Positions 38,095-47,184 of a stretch of DNA of 64,000 nucleotides are shown in pieces. Location: positions 1-64,000 of IMG/VR virus record IMGVR_UViG_3300043788_000131. One strand, written 5' to 3'. Made by a program: the position numbers and the translations under genes. A model generated the notes under the pieces. That model was given only the letters and a program-made list of their open reading frames with translations, ran no database searches and was not told the DNA's origin. Numbering within the stretch: position 1 is the stretch's first letter; every line of letters starts with the position of its first letter. Origin of the DNA: a virus.

Positions 38095-38691
38095 ATGAGG
38101 ATGAGGCTCTTGCGAGCAGCAATGCTCGCTGCTGGGACGCTTGCGCTTGCTCTATCAACAACCACTGCCGACGCGGCCCGCTATCATCACCGCGCATCAC
38201 GGCACATCACCGCGCATCACTTCGGCAAATACCTTGCCTCGCGGCATTTACACTATCAGCACCGGCATTTCCGGCGGGTCATGATAGTGACGCACAGACA
38301 GCACCGCAGGGCTGAAACGGGCGCGAGGCCGAGTTGCTTCTATGTCGCCGCCTCGATGGGCGGGCCGTGTGGCTGCTGGGCCGCCTGGAATCTTCTCGGG
38401 CGCGTCGAGCATGTTTGGCGCGGCGTCAACCTGTGGCTCGCGCAGGACTGGCTTAAATTCCCGCGCACCGAGCCGGCGCCGGGAACGGCCGCGGTGTGGC
38501 CGCATCGGCATGTCGCGCCGGTCGTTGCCGTCCACAATGACAAGACGGGGCGGGCGGTGACAGTCACGGTGCGCGATAGTTGGGCCACACACGAGGTGCG
38601 CACCGCGGGACTGATCTTCGTCCAACCGCCAACCGTTGGCGTTCCGCTCCACCGACCGCTTATCAGGTGGATGTCGGACGCGCCACTTTGA
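38095..38691 (+). CDS. Secreted His-rich protein of a Hyphomicrobiales type, 198 aa
   Basis: The start ATG at 38095 begins a signal peptide (LLRAAMLAAGTLALALSTTT, cleavage near ADA). A His-rich stretch follows (YHHRASRHITAHH, HLHYQHRHFRR). The C-terminal domain has a CGCWAAW motif, then a Trp-Pro-His strand (AAVWPHRHVAPVVAVHN), matching the layout of small exported rhizobial proteins with a Cys/His pair that may be a CHAP/NlpC-like fold. It is on the plus strand, against the late genes, and heads a two-gene unit. Likely a moron gene; activity unknown. Confidence 0.75.
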   Translation: MRMRLLRAAMLAAGTLALALSTTTADAARYHHRASRHITAHHFGKYLASRHLHYQHRHFRRVMIVTHRQHRRAETGARPSCFYVAASMGGPCGCWAAWNLLGRVEHVWRGVNLWLAQDWLKFPRTEPAPGTAAVWPHRHVAPVVAVHNDKTGRAVTVTVRDSWATHEVRTAGLIFVQPPTVGVPLHRPLIRWMSDAPL

Positions 38692-38701
38692 GGAGGCCCA
38701 C

Positions 38702-39223
38702 ATGCCGTTGCTGGACAATCCCGCCGCACTGCAGCTTATAAGTTATGGGGTCGGCTTTGTCGGTCTCATGCTGCTGGGTTTCGCCGGCTGGAGTTACTCC
38801 TTCCGTCGAAAGAAGAAGGTGTTCGAGCCCAAGGTCGTTAGCGACTGGAAGCGGACCGAGCACATCGACTTCTCGGCGAGGGATGATGTCATGCTGTCGG
38901 AGCAGGAGGATGTTGAGGCTCAATTCGTCCTGCTCGTGCAGGAGAGGCGCCTCGTCGCCAATATCTCGGGCACACCGACGCCCGACATCCGGTGGCGATA
39001 CGCTACCAAGGCCGAGGCGAAAGAGATCGCGCACATGGTCGCGATGCACCGGCAGATCCAAGATGTCCGCGCCGATCAGTCGACCGAGATTAACTACGTC
39101 GTTGGCGGAAGCGGCGCACTCTCGCCGCCGCATGTAATAGCCATCGACAAGTTTGCAGGCGCCGGAGGCGGCGATAGCGGCGCCCTCGACCGTAGTGGTG
39201 CGGGTGAAGATGCCCCGCTTTAG
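38702..39223 (+). CDS. Membrane-anchored protein, 173 aa
   Basis: A GAGGAGG ribosome site precedes the ATG. One membrane helix (residues about 11-31, YGVGFVGLMLLGFAGWSYSF) is followed by a basic RRKKK stop-transfer and a soluble domain of about 120 residues ending in Gly-rich sequence. It follows the secreted protein by 10 bases and both probably act at the host envelope, for example in superinfection exclusion. That role is inference. Confidence 0.75.
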   Translation: MPLLDNPAALQLISYGVGFVGLMLLGFAGWSYSFRRKKKVFEPKVVSDWKRTEHIDFSARDDVMLSEQEDVEAQFVLLVQERRLVANISGTPTPDIRWRYATKAEAKEIAHMVAMHRQIQDVRADQSTEINYVVGGSGALSPPHVIAIDKFAGAGGGDSGALDRSGAGEDAPL

Positions 39224-41313
39224 CGCCGCTTTGCGGTCGGCCGAATGAAGGCAACCGGCTTTCCGAGCCGCATGTAGTTGCCTGCTTCGGCGCACGACAT
39301 TTGAAGCTGCGAGTAGCGGCCTGAAATGCGGAAGTCGGTAAGCCCGGCTTGCGCTTCTTCCACGATCTCAACCTCGGTGTCCTCGGCCACAAGGTCGGTG
39401 AGGCGGTCAAAGGTGGTGACCGTGGCCGTGATGTCGCCCGATTGCTGAAAGAAGTCGAACAGAATGCCCTCGATGTCGTGGGCGACCACTCCCTCTTGCA
39501 GCGTGTAGGGCGACAGCGTGAGCGTCCAAGTCAGCGGACTACCGTTGTCGTCGAAGGTGTCGTTGATGAAGTCATGATTGTAGAGGTACCCGTCACTCCC
39601 TGCCATGATCGGCGAGGTGTCGCCGGATGTGAAATGCGAGCCTGACGCGCGGCCAGCGACCACGCCGACGCTTGAATAAAAGTTCGCGGTGCCCGTCACC
39701 CAGCATTGATCGTCAATCGAATAGACAACGTATCTGGTCGGGTTCGAATCTCCGTTCGTGGGATAAAACCACCAAATCTCGTGGTACTTCGGCACGTAGA
39801 TGGCATTGCACTGAAAGGCGAGTGTGTCCGGCACCGCATCAAACACGTACTTGCGGATGTCTTCCACGTTCATCATCGGCTGGACGGAGCCGTTGTAGGT
39901 ATAGAAATTGTCCGGGCCCATCCAATAGGCGAGGCCATCGACGGTGACCGCCGCGTCGGGACCAATCAGGCCGCAGTCGCGGCCCGCGAGCGATGAGTTG
40001 TAAAGAAACTGCGAGCCGGTGTACTGGAACAGATAGGCCGCGTTATCCGACCACACCATCGAAATGAAGGGCTGCAGCGCGCGGCCAGCGACCAACTTTG
40101 AACCGACCTGGAGCGTGCGGGCGAAGGCGGTGTTGGTGGTTGCCGGCGTCCAGGTCGTGGGGTCGCCCTGCGAGCAGACGTTGACCACCATGGCGTCGGA
40201 GAGCGCGAAGATAAAGCGCTCCGGGGTGACGAAGACAAAGCGGATGTTCGTCGGGGCGCCCGTAACCGGATTGCCGCCAAAGGTCGCGACCGCGCGCGGC
40301 CACGGTTGGGCCTGCGTTGGGTCAAAGAACCAGAGCGAGCCGCCATTATAGCTCGCGACGAGGATTTGGCCGAAGTTGTCGAGCGACCACACTCGCGGCT
40401 CGAAGAAGATCGTGCTCGAAGCGCGTGGGGTGCCCCAGGTGCCCTGGCCGTAGGGCCCGGTGCCCCAGCCCTGGCCGTAGGCGCCGAGCTCGGTGCCGAC
40501 CGAAATCTCGTATTGGAAGGTGACCGAGTTGCCGCCACCGGCGCCGGTCGCGTTCGCGGTTGTCGTGGCACTGATGGTGTAATGGTTGACGTCGACCAAG
40601 GTGACAACGATGAAAGTCCCGTTCATCGTCACGTTGTTGAAGGTGGACGCCCCCGCGAAGATCGCGGTGTCGCCCACGCCTCTGCCATGGTTGACGTGGG
40701 TGACCGTGACAACGGCGGAACCGTTTGAGGTCACGAACGGGCCGATGGTCGCGACCGGCGTCGAGAAGCCCGAGCCGGTGCCGCCGATATTCGCGGCCGC
40801 GGCAGAGAGCACGTCGGCGACCGTGTAGAGATCGCCCGCCGCAGTGATGGTGACGGTCGTCACTGCGCCGCCGCCGCCGACTACGATGGTGGCCTTGGCG
40901 CCGGAGCCGGTGCCGCCGGTCAGCGGCACGTTGGTATAGGTGCCTGGGGTGTAGAGCGTGCCGCCGGTGATCGCGCCGTGGGTGAGAACGCCGCCGCGCG
41001 TCAGTGACCCGGTCGAGGAAAACGGCGTGATGTCGTTGAGCGTGAAGCTCGAATCGAAGGCGTAGAGTTTGCGGTAGGTCCCGCAGGCCGTGTAGCCGTT
41101 CTGTAGGAAGTCTTGCCAGCACAGTGTCGCGCGCGGGGTGCCCGACATGGCGGTCGAGGTGACGCGCCGGTTGCCGCCGATCTTCTGCGGGCGAGCGTGG
41201 TGAAATCTGATCTTGTCGATCGGCAGGACCCAGCGGCCCTCGGCCGTGCGCAGCGACTCGGTGACCACGGCCCCCGGCGGTGGATTGATGGGGACCGGGA
41301 CGAGATTGGACAT
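39220..41313 (-). CDS. Tail nozzle / stabilisation-like protein, 697 aa
   Basis: The ATG at 41313 lies one base after the stop of the previous gene. The C-terminal 400 residues have blade-like strands (WSLDNFGQILVASYNGGSLW, MVWSDNAAYLFQYTGS, AYWMGPDNFYTYNGS) as in the beta-propeller nozzle proteins of short-tailed phages (T7 gp12 / P22 gp10 analogues). A beta module at about residues 190-270 (HVNHGRGVGDTAIFAGASTF) is shared with the adaptor protein at 42313-43218. It would extend the tail tube beyond the adaptor. Confidence 0.78.
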   Translation of the reverse strand: MSNLVPVPINPPPGAVVTESLRTAEGRWVLPIDKIRFHHARPQKIGGNRRVTSTAMSGTPRATLCWQDFLQNGYTACGTYRKLYAFDSSFTLNDITPFSSTGSLTRGGVLTHGAITGGTLYTPGTYTNVPLTGGTGSGAKATIVVGGGGAVTTVTITAAGDLYTVADVLSAAAANIGGTGSGFSTPVATIGPFVTSNGSAVVTVTHVNHGRGVGDTAIFAGASTFNNVTMNGTFIVVTLVDVNHYTISATTTANATGAGGGNSVTFQYEISVGTELGAYGQGWGTGPYGQGTWGTPRASSTIFFEPRVWSLDNFGQILVASYNGGSLWFFDPTQAQPWPRAVATFGGNPVTGAPTNIRFVFVTPERFIFALSDAMVVNVCSQGDPTTWTPATTNTAFARTLQVGSKLVAGRALQPFISMVWSDNAAYLFQYTGSQFLYNSSLAGRDCGLIGPDAAVTVDGLAYWMGPDNFYTYNGSVQPMMNVEDIRKYVFDAVPDTLAFQCNAIYVPKYHEIWWFYPTNGDSNPTRYVVYSIDDQCWVTGTANFYSSVGVVAGRASGSHFTSGDTSPIMAGSDGYLYNHDFINDTFDDNGSPLTWTLTLSPYTLQEGVVAHDIEGILFDFFQQSGDITATVTTFDRLTDLVAEDTEVEIVEEAQAGLTDFRISGRYSQLQMSCAEAGNYMRLGKPVAFIRPTAKRR

Positions 41314-41314
41314 T

Positions 41315-42304
41315 TTACCGCCGCCGCCGGGCCTGGATCTGCCCATAAGCCCCGGTGATGGTGTCGTCACACTGAGCTACGAGGAAATAGGTGGTCGGAG
41401 AAGTGACGCTGACCCGGAGACAAATTCCGTTTATAGACGGATCAAGTCCGCTGGCGTAGTGCTGGACTCCAACGATGATTGTACCCCGCGCCATCGGCAG
41501 CACCGTTGGAATGGTGGCGCTGACAGTGCTCAATGCGGCATAACAGCTAGCGGCGCTGTCGTTGAACGCGCTTTTGAAATAACAATCCGCCCAAACGTCC
41601 CAATCCCCGGCCGGAATTGACAGCGAAGTGACGTTTGCAGGCGTGGCGAACGTCAGCGGCACAGCCGAAGCGGTCTGTACCACCGCATTCAGATATTGCC
41701 CGGCAGAGCCAGCGGCTGCGCTGCTTCCATCAGTGACGCCGGTTGCCCTCCAGGTATCGACGCCCAGAGTGGAGAAGCGCCAATCGCCAGCGGCGGCTCT
41801 ATACAGGCCTGACGTGGGCTCATTGATGTTTGAGTATGCTGGTGCCGCCCCCGAACCGTCCGGCATCTGCACTTGCTGCGAATTGAACGGCAGGACGATG
41901 ATGTCGTTGCTGCCGTCGCAGATGACGAGTTGCCAGCCGGAGTTTTGCGGGATCGCGGTGGAAAGAGAGCCGGACGGCGTCTTGATCTTGAGGAGGGGGG
42001 CGCCCGAGGTCTGGTTATTGACCCACCAGAATTTCGTCAGGTTGGGCACCTGGAGGGTCTGATCGGAGCCGAGTGCGCCGGTAAACACCAGCGCCGCGTA
42101 GCGGGCCTGGGAGGCGCCTGCCGGCGGCGGTGTGCCAGAGAGATCGAGCGTGCCGCCTGAAATCGCGGAAATCAGGAAGTTGGCGAGAGCGTCTTCGAAA
42201 ATCTGAAAGACGTTTGCATTAGCGATGCTTCCCCAGGTGTTGTTATCGTTCCCGGTCCCCATGATGGTGAAACCGAGGGTATTTGAGAAGGTGTCAGCGG
42301 TCAT
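41315..42304 (-). CDS. Tail fibre or tail protein, 329 aa
   Basis: An N-terminal part with a WWVNNQTSG and DGSNDIIVLPFNS region resembles phage fibre attachment domains, and the C-terminal half is a beta-sandwich-like region (SIPAGDWDVWADCYF) ending in basic residues. It lies between adaptor and nozzle genes, so a fibre that docks on the tail hub is plausible. No catalytic motif is seen. Confidence 0.7.
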   Translation of the reverse strand: MTADTFSNTLGFTIMGTGNDNNTWGSIANANVFQIFEDALANFLISAISGGTLDLSGTPPPAGASQARYAALVFTGALGSDQTLQVPNLTKFWWVNNQTSGAPLLKIKTPSGSLSTAIPQNSGWQLVICDGSNDIIVLPFNSQQVQMPDGSGAAPAYSNINEPTSGLYRAAAGDWRFSTLGVDTWRATGVTDGSSAAAGSAGQYLNAVVQTASAVPLTFATPANVTSLSIPAGDWDVWADCYFKSAFNDSAASCYAALSTVSATIPTVLPMARGTIIVGVQHYASGLDPSINGICLRVSVTSPTTYFLVAQCDDTITGAYGQIQARRRR

Positions 42305-42312
42305 GGGCTAAC

Positions 42313-43218
42313 TCACGGGATGTAGGGGTCGAGCTCCATGCCGCGCTCGTGCATGTCGTTCTCCATCGAGATTGCTTCGATGGCTTGGACAAGCCGCGTC
42401 ACGTATTTCTGGTATTCGGTATCGTCCTTCATGAACTCGGCCGCTGCCGCAAGGCAGGCGACCCGCATGAGCTTCGGATACCGATTGGTCAGGAAGTTCG
42501 TTTCGTTGGTGGTTTTCACCAGCAGCGGGAGGCTCTGGTAATAGTGGAGCCTGCAGAGCGTCGTCTGAAATGCCGGCTGGTCGAACTGAATGCGCTCGTC
42601 CCAGATGGCCCAGAAGAGCGGTGTACCAGGAACGATGGCGTCGCAAATATAGGTGACGGAAGCCCCGCCTCCCGCACCAGACCCGCTTGGTGTCGTGCCC
42701 AGGATCGAAATGTCGATCGTGAAATTGTTGGCGTCGGTGATCCCGTTTATCGGGAATGTGCCGGTGATTGTTGCCCCGTTGAAGGCCGCGGCACCAGTTG
42801 TGTAAAACACCGACGCCTGGGTGAAACCGTGGCCGGGGAGGTTGACCGACACTGTGTTCGAGGAGGCCGTGGTGGTGAACGGGTTTGTCCCCAGCGTCCC
42901 CGAAGTTTCTGTGTAATTCCGGTTGTTTTTGACGTAGGCGGCGTCTCTATGCTTTACCCGCGTATTGAAGGTCGCCATCTGCAGGTCGCCGATCGGATCG
43001 AGAAACCCGGTCGGCAGCGGCAGATAGGCTTGGTTGACCGCGAGCGTGAAGTCGTAGCTCGTCTTCATTTCACGCGTGCGCAGGCGGCCTTCGCCGTACA
43101 AAAGCGCCTGGGCCTCGTCGATCACCGTGGCGGTGTCAAGTTTTGTGTAATTGATCCAGGTAGCGATCGCGCCCGGCGTGCCCTTGGGCGCCGAAAGGCT
43201 GGTATAGGACATCGCCAT
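42313..43218 (-). CDS. Head-tail adaptor (gp4/gp11-like) with inserted beta module, 301 aa
   Basis: The N-terminal helices (WINYTKLDTATVIDEAQALL) and the strand LAVNQAYLPLPTGFLD, with the C-terminal RYPKLMRVACLAAAAEFMKDDTEYQKYV helices, fit the adaptor ring of podoviruses (T7 gp11, P22 gp4). Between them, residues about 115-190 form a beta module (NLPGHGFTQASVF ... NGATITGTFPINGITDAN) seen also in the nozzle protein. The adaptor would join the portal to the nozzle. Confidence 0.75.
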   Translation of the reverse strand: MAMSYTSLSAPKGTPGAIATWINYTKLDTATVIDEAQALLYGEGRLRTREMKTSYDFTLAVNQAYLPLPTGFLDPIGDLQMATFNTRVKHRDAAYVKNNRNYTETSGTLGTNPFTTTASSNTVSVNLPGHGFTQASVFYTTGAAAFNGATITGTFPINGITDANNFTIDISILGTTPSGSGAGGGASVTYICDAIVPGTPLFWAIWDERIQFDQPAFQTTLCRLHYYQSLPLLVKTTNETNFLTNRYPKLMRVACLAAAAEFMKDDTEYQKYVTRLVQAIEAISMENDMHERGMELDPYIP

Positions 43219-43228
43219 GAGACTGCCC

Positions 43229-43966
43229 CTACTTCGTCAGCCACTTGCCCTGGACGGTGCAGAAGAACAGCGTGATGGTGCCGTTGGTGACCGTGGTCAC
43301 ACCGCTGCCATTCACTGTGTCGCCGCCGCCGACACCACCAAGCGCCGCGGTTGCGGCAAAGACTTGCATCGTGTGAGCGCCGTTGTTGATGACGCTGATC
43401 TGCATTCCGGGCTGTGCAGGCGGCAAGGTGCCTCCATCGTTGTTGTTGGTGACCGTGTCGAACTCGGCCATCGACGAGGTGATCGGCGTGCCGCCGGCCG
43501 CGGTCTGCGTCGTGCCGGCAGTGAGGTTCGTCTGATAGGCGACTGTGGGATAGGCGCCGTTATTGCCGACGCCGACGTCCTGAGCGGTCCAGGTAGTGAG
43601 ACCGGCCTTGATCGCGGCGGCATAGAAATTGACGCAACCGCCGGGCATAACCGGGATGCCGGTCGAGCCGGAGATACCGTTGAGGGTGTCACCACTTTGA
43701 GCGGCGTACACCTGCATGGTGTTGGCACCGGCGTTGATGACCGTGACCGCGAGGCCAGGGGCGCCGAACGGCAGCGTCCCCGCGTCGCCCGCGTTGGCGA
43801 CCGTGGTAAAGCGGCAGACATTGCGGTCGATCGGCGTACCGCCAGCGATGCTGTGCGTCGTGGACGCCGTCATGCTGTCGCGGCCGCCGAACACTGGATT
43901 GTTGCCGGCATATCCGATCCCGGCCTCGAACTGCTGCGGGCCGGACTCAGTTACAAAATCTACCAT
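43229..43966 (-). CDS. Virion protein made of two tandem repeats, 245 aa
   Basis: Residues about 33-118 and 145-235 are homologous copies: AGGTPIDRN / AGGTPITSS, FTTVANAGDAGTLP / FDTVTNNNDGGTLP, VTVINAGANTMQVYAA / ISVINNGAHTMQVFAA. Each is a beta-sandwich-like unit, perhaps of a decoration or fibre-collar protein. It is encoded between the adaptor and the capsid group. Confidence 0.75.
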   Translation of the reverse strand: MVDFVTESGPQQFEAGIGYAGNNPVFGGRDSMTASTTHSIAGGTPIDRNVCRFTTVANAGDAGTLPFGAPGLAVTVINAGANTMQVYAAQSGDTLNGISGSTGIPVMPGGCVNFYAAAIKAGLTTWTAQDVGVGNNGAYPTVAYQTNLTAGTTQTAAGGTPITSSMAEFDTVTNNNDGGTLPPAQPGMQISVINNGAHTMQVFAATAALGGVGGGDTVNGSGVTTVTNGTITLFFCTVQGKWLTK

Positions 43967-44036
43967 GGGAGAACCTCAACAGATGGCGAGGGGCGACGCG
44001 CACTCGCGCGTCACCAAAAAGCGTTGCGGAATAGGA

Positions 44037-44657
44037 TCAGACGCTGGCGCGGCTCTCGGCCGGCGGCAGCATCTTGAGGAACTGAGGCGCCAGAGCGCTC
44101 TCATCGACCACGTTCTCGTCGAGCACGAGGTCAACCACGATCTGCGGGATCGACTGTGCAGACACGTTCTTGTGGAATTTGTCGCGCACCGCGTTCCTGA
44201 TCTGGTGCGGCTGGTAGCGTTGCTCGCCCTTGAGCCACGCTGCGAGGTCGACACCGCCGCCCGGCGTTGCCCCCAGGCTGTCGGAGAATTCGTCGGCCCC
44301 CTCTTCGTCTTCGAGTCCGAAATCCTCGGCGGAAGTTTTCGCGCGCTGTTCCTCCTGCGCCTTGACCCTTGCGGTCTTGGCGGCGAGGTAGCGGCGCATT
44401 CCCGGCGAGTAGAGCGGGTGATACTTGACGGTGATCGGATTGCCATTCTTGTCGAGGCCGGCGCCTTCGAACGGCTCCGTCTTGCCGTCATCCTCGATCA
44501 GATTGTCTTGGGCGTCGAAGGGCAGGAGAATGACGTGTCCCCCCATCTTGCCGCCCTGCCAATTCACCACGCGATAGTGAGGATCGTCAGGGGTACGCTC
44601 ACCGTGGCATTCGGAGAACGTCTTGCCGCGGTCAAGCCGCAGCTTCGGCTCAGTCAT
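44037..44657 (-). CDS. Hypothetical head-region protein, 206 aa
   Basis: The ATG at 44657 follows an AAGGAG ribosome site just after a terminator; an upstream start at 44714 would begin in the hairpin. The protein has an HGERTPDDPHYRVVNWQGG segment, an acidic middle and a helical C-terminus. It lies directly downstream of the capsid genes. No family recognised. Confidence 0.75.
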   Translation of the reverse strand: MTEPKLRLDRGKTFSECHGERTPDDPHYRVVNWQGGKMGGHVILLPFDAQDNLIEDDGKTEPFEGAGLDKNGNPITVKYHPLYSPGMRRYLAAKTARVKAQEEQRAKTSAEDFGLEDEEGADEFSDSLGATPGGGVDLAAWLKGEQRYQPHQIRNAVRDKFHKNVSAQSIPQIVVDLVLDENVVDESALAPQFLKMLPPAESRASV

Positions 44658-44676
44658 CGTTTGCTCCTTGCTGGAA

Positions 44677-44706
44677 TGAAAAAGGCCCCGGACGAACCGG
44701 GGCCTT
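44677..44706 (-). terminator. Intrinsic terminator after the capsid group
   Basis: AAGGCCCCGG/CCGGGGCCTT (10 bp, 5-base loop) is followed by a T-run on the minus strand. It ends the transcript that carries scaffold and capsid genes. Confidence 0.9.
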
Positions 44707-44730
44707 CGTGACAAGCGGCTGCGAGACCGC

Positions 44731-45024
44731 CTAGTCGCCGGACTTGACGCTGCCAGCGGCGCCGACTGTCTCCTGCACGGCGCTGACTCCCGTCAGCGAG
44801 TGCTTGAGGTTGGTGTCGCTACCGCGCCAACTCATGTCCTCGATCGACGAGTCGATGGGCATCACGAGCTTCACGTTGTCCATCGGCAGCGCCGTATTCA
44901 GCGTCTGCCCACGGCCGACCGAGCGCGTGTGAATGCCGTTCGACTTGCCAGAACCACCCGTGAGAGCGCCGCTGATGAAGCGCTCCGGGTTGTCCTTGCC
45001 GTAGGGGCGATTGGTCTGTGCCAT
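44731..45024 (-). CDS. Small head-region protein, 97 aa
   Basis: The ATG at 45024 follows an AGGAGG ribosome site. The protein is Gly/Ser/Asn-rich with NPERFISGALTGGSGKSNGI near the N-terminus and a Val/Met core. It lies with the capsid genes and is probably a minor head protein. No family recognised. Confidence 0.75.
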   Translation of the reverse strand: MAQTNRPYGKDNPERFISGALTGGSGKSNGIHTRSVGRGQTLNTALPMDNVKLVMPIDSSIEDMSWRGSDTNLKHSLTGVSAVQETVGAAGSVKSGD

Positions 45025-45052
45025 TCGCGTCCTCCTGTGTGGTTTGGGGGAA

Positions 45053-45283
45053 TTACTGCTCGAACGATTGGTCGGGACCCCGATAGGTCGGGCCGGCCAC
45101 GCCCGAAACAGGCGGGGGCGCGCCTTGCGCGTCTGGTGATGCTCTGGAAAGCACGGTGTACCCGTCCTTGCCTGCGTCGCCGGTGTGAGTGGCGTCGTCG
45201 TGGACGGGCAGCGGGCGAGGATCGTGCATTCTGATCGGATCGTTCCGCTTCGTGTTTCCAAAAAACAAACCGAGGCCGCGCAT
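45053..45283 (-). CDS. Small hypothetical protein, 76 aa
   Basis: A CCAGGAGC ribosome site precedes the ATG at 45283. The short basic-aromatic N-terminus (RGLGLFFGNTKRN) is followed by a Pro/Asp/Gly-rich, probably disordered region. Its position in the capsid group suggests an assembly or head-completion role. Confidence 0.65.
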   Translation of the reverse strand: MRGLGLFFGNTKRNDPIRMHDPRPLPVHDDATHTGDAGKDGYTVLSRASPDAQGAPPPVSGVAGPTYRGPDQSFEQ

Positions 45284-45351
45284 GGCGTTGCTCCTGGTGA
45301 AGGGATGAGAAAGGGAGCGGCGCCCCCTTCCTCGCTGTTGCGGTGGTTGGC

Positions 45352-46122
45352 TTACCAGACGTTGGAACCAAGCCACTGGATCTTGACGCGCGGGATACCG
45401 CCGCCGTTTCCAGAGCCGGCGCCATTGGCCTGCAGGGTGATGACCACGTTGAGCCACACAACACCACCGGCGGTGTACGCAGTCGAGAAAGTCTGCGCGA
45501 CCTCGAAGTATTGGAAGCTCGTGGAGTCGATCGCCGTCACGGCCTGTTTGTTGGCGTTGACGCTGGTCGAGCCAGTGACGCCCTGGACGCTGACGAGCAT
45601 GCCGACAGTCAGATCCTTGAGCGGGGTCATGCCACCAGGGCTGCCCTGCACGTAGATGCGGCTGTGGGAAGAGTCGACGCCCTGGACGACGTTGGTGATC
45701 GTCCATCCCGATGCCGGAATGCGGCCCTTGGGGACCACGGTCCCGTAGGAGCCGCCGGCAATACCCGACGACGTCAGCGGGCCGCCGTCAAGAACGACGT
45801 GGCCGGTGTAGTCGGCGAGGGTGCGGGGCGGGTTGCCGGTGATGAGCTCGGCGGAGGCGCGATACGGGCCGGTGTTGTAGCCCGTAGCGGTAGCCGTGCC
45901 GAGGCGGTAGCGGCCGTAGGTCGTGTCGCCGGACGAGATACCGACCTGAAGCTCGGCAACCGAGGTGGTGCCGACCATCGAAGTGGTAATATCGACCATG
46001 AGATCACGAACAAATCCCACTTTGCCGCGCGGCCCTACGATGTAGCGAACAACGCTCGTGGCTGCCCACGTCGTTGCTTCCGCGTACTCGTAGAGCTCGA
46101 CGTCAGAGGTTTCGTAGCTCAT
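45352..46122 (-). CDS. Probable capsid-associated beta protein, 256 aa
   Basis: The gene follows the major capsid gene by 30 bases. The protein is rich in Thr, Val and Gly with alternating strand patterns (VVRYIVGPRGKVGFVRDLMV, VLVSVQGVTGSTSVNANKQ), consistent with a decoration, head-fibre or head-completion protein. No family recognised. Confidence 0.75.
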   Translation of the reverse strand: MSYETSDVELYEYAEATTWAATSVVRYIVGPRGKVGFVRDLMVDITTSMVGTTSVAELQVGISSGDTTYGRYRLGTATATGYNTGPYRASAELITGNPPRTLADYTGHVVLDGGPLTSSGIAGGSYGTVVPKGRIPASGWTITNVVQGVDSSHSRIYVQGSPGGMTPLKDLTVGMLVSVQGVTGSTSVNANKQAVTAIDSTSFQYFEVAQTFSTAYTAGGVVWLNVVITLQANGAGSGNGGGIPRVKIQWLGSNVW

Positions 46123-46152
46123 GTTTGTTTGTTCCTTTCCTCTCTGACGCCC

Positions 46153-47145
46153 TTACGCTGCCGAGTCCCAGAACACGACGCGCGCGTTCAGGGCATCGGT
46201 GTGCACAAGGCCAAAGCCTCCCAGGTAGTACCAAGCAATACCCCGCGAGCGACCGTAGTCGCCGGGGATCTTTGCTCGGATTTCCTCGGGGATGCAGATC
46301 GCTTCAGTGACGGTGTCACCGCCCATGAAGATGGCCCAGGACGAGAGATTGTTGGTCCACGCCTGCGCGACGTTGCCCCACGGATCGTAGGACGTCGCGT
46401 TTGCTGCTCCACCTTTCGGAATGAACGTCTGTTCAACGTATCTGGTGGACTCGTAACGGCCGATTTCGCCGTTAAAGATGTGCGCGAGACCCGTCTCCGT
46501 GTACTGATGAATAGTTTCTAAGCTATTCTTGAAGTTACGGAAGGTTGACGGATTCGACACGCAGACGTAGTCGTCGGCCGTGTAGGGCGGAATGTTCCGC
46601 TCTTTCATGGCGTCGACGAGCGCCTTGACATGCCCCGTGCCGAGCGCGACGTTATTTGTCACCGAGGCTGTGCCGTTGGTGTCCAAATTGATCGCGGTCG
46701 TTGATGTGCCAGACGACGGCTCCGCACGAAGAACCGTATTCTTGAACTGCAGATACGATTCGATGTCGAAGTATTTTCTGGCATCATCTTTTAGGGTCTT
46801 GTCGATGATGCTCGCGACCTGATGCTTCGCGAGAGCAACAAGCTTGCCGGTGTACGGCACGCTGTTGCCTGCTTCAAACACCGTCAACTGGTGCTGAATG
46901 ATCGTGAAGCCGGTTTCAGGAAGCGGTGCGGACTCGTCGAGACGACGGCCTTGGGTGCCCACATTGCTGTAAACGTCCCAATTATACTTGTCGCCTCTGT
47001 TGAGACCTTTCTTGGTGCCATCCTCCGCGTCGCAAAGCTGACGCATCTTCGTGAGGGGCTGTACCTGCTGACGAAGCACATCGCTGAGCTCGTCAGAGTA
47101 CATGTAGCCACCCTCGGTGGGGATAGCCCAGAGTTGTCCTGCCAT
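46153..47145 (-). CDS. Major capsid protein (N4-gp56 type), 330 aa
   Basis: The protein forms the icosahedral shell. Its layout matches N4-gp56-like HK97-fold capsid proteins: an N-arm (YMYSDELSDVLRQQVQPL), E-loop region (TGFTIIQHQLTVFEAGNSVPY), spine helix (ARKYFDIESYLQFKNTVLR), P-domain (VSNPSTFRNFKNSLE), and a C-terminal IAWYYLGGFGLVHTDALNARV strand. Length is normal. It follows the scaffold gene and has a strong AGGAG ribosome site, as expected for the most abundant virion protein. Confidence 0.87.
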   Translation of the reverse strand: MAGQLWAIPTEGGYMYSDELSDVLRQQVQPLTKMRQLCDAEDGTKKGLNRGDKYNWDVYSNVGTQGRRLDESAPLPETGFTIIQHQLTVFEAGNSVPYTGKLVALAKHQVASIIDKTLKDDARKYFDIESYLQFKNTVLRAEPSSGTSTTAINLDTNGTASVTNNVALGTGHVKALVDAMKERNIPPYTADDYVCVSNPSTFRNFKNSLETIHQYTETGLAHIFNGEIGRYESTRYVEQTFIPKGGAANATSYDPWGNVAQAWTNNLSSWAIFMGGDTVTEAICIPEEIRAKIPGDYGRSRGIAWYYLGGFGLVHTDALNARVVFWDSAA

Positions 47146-47184
47146 GGGGCAAGCTCCTTCTCTGCTTGTCCCGTTTGTTTGGTG

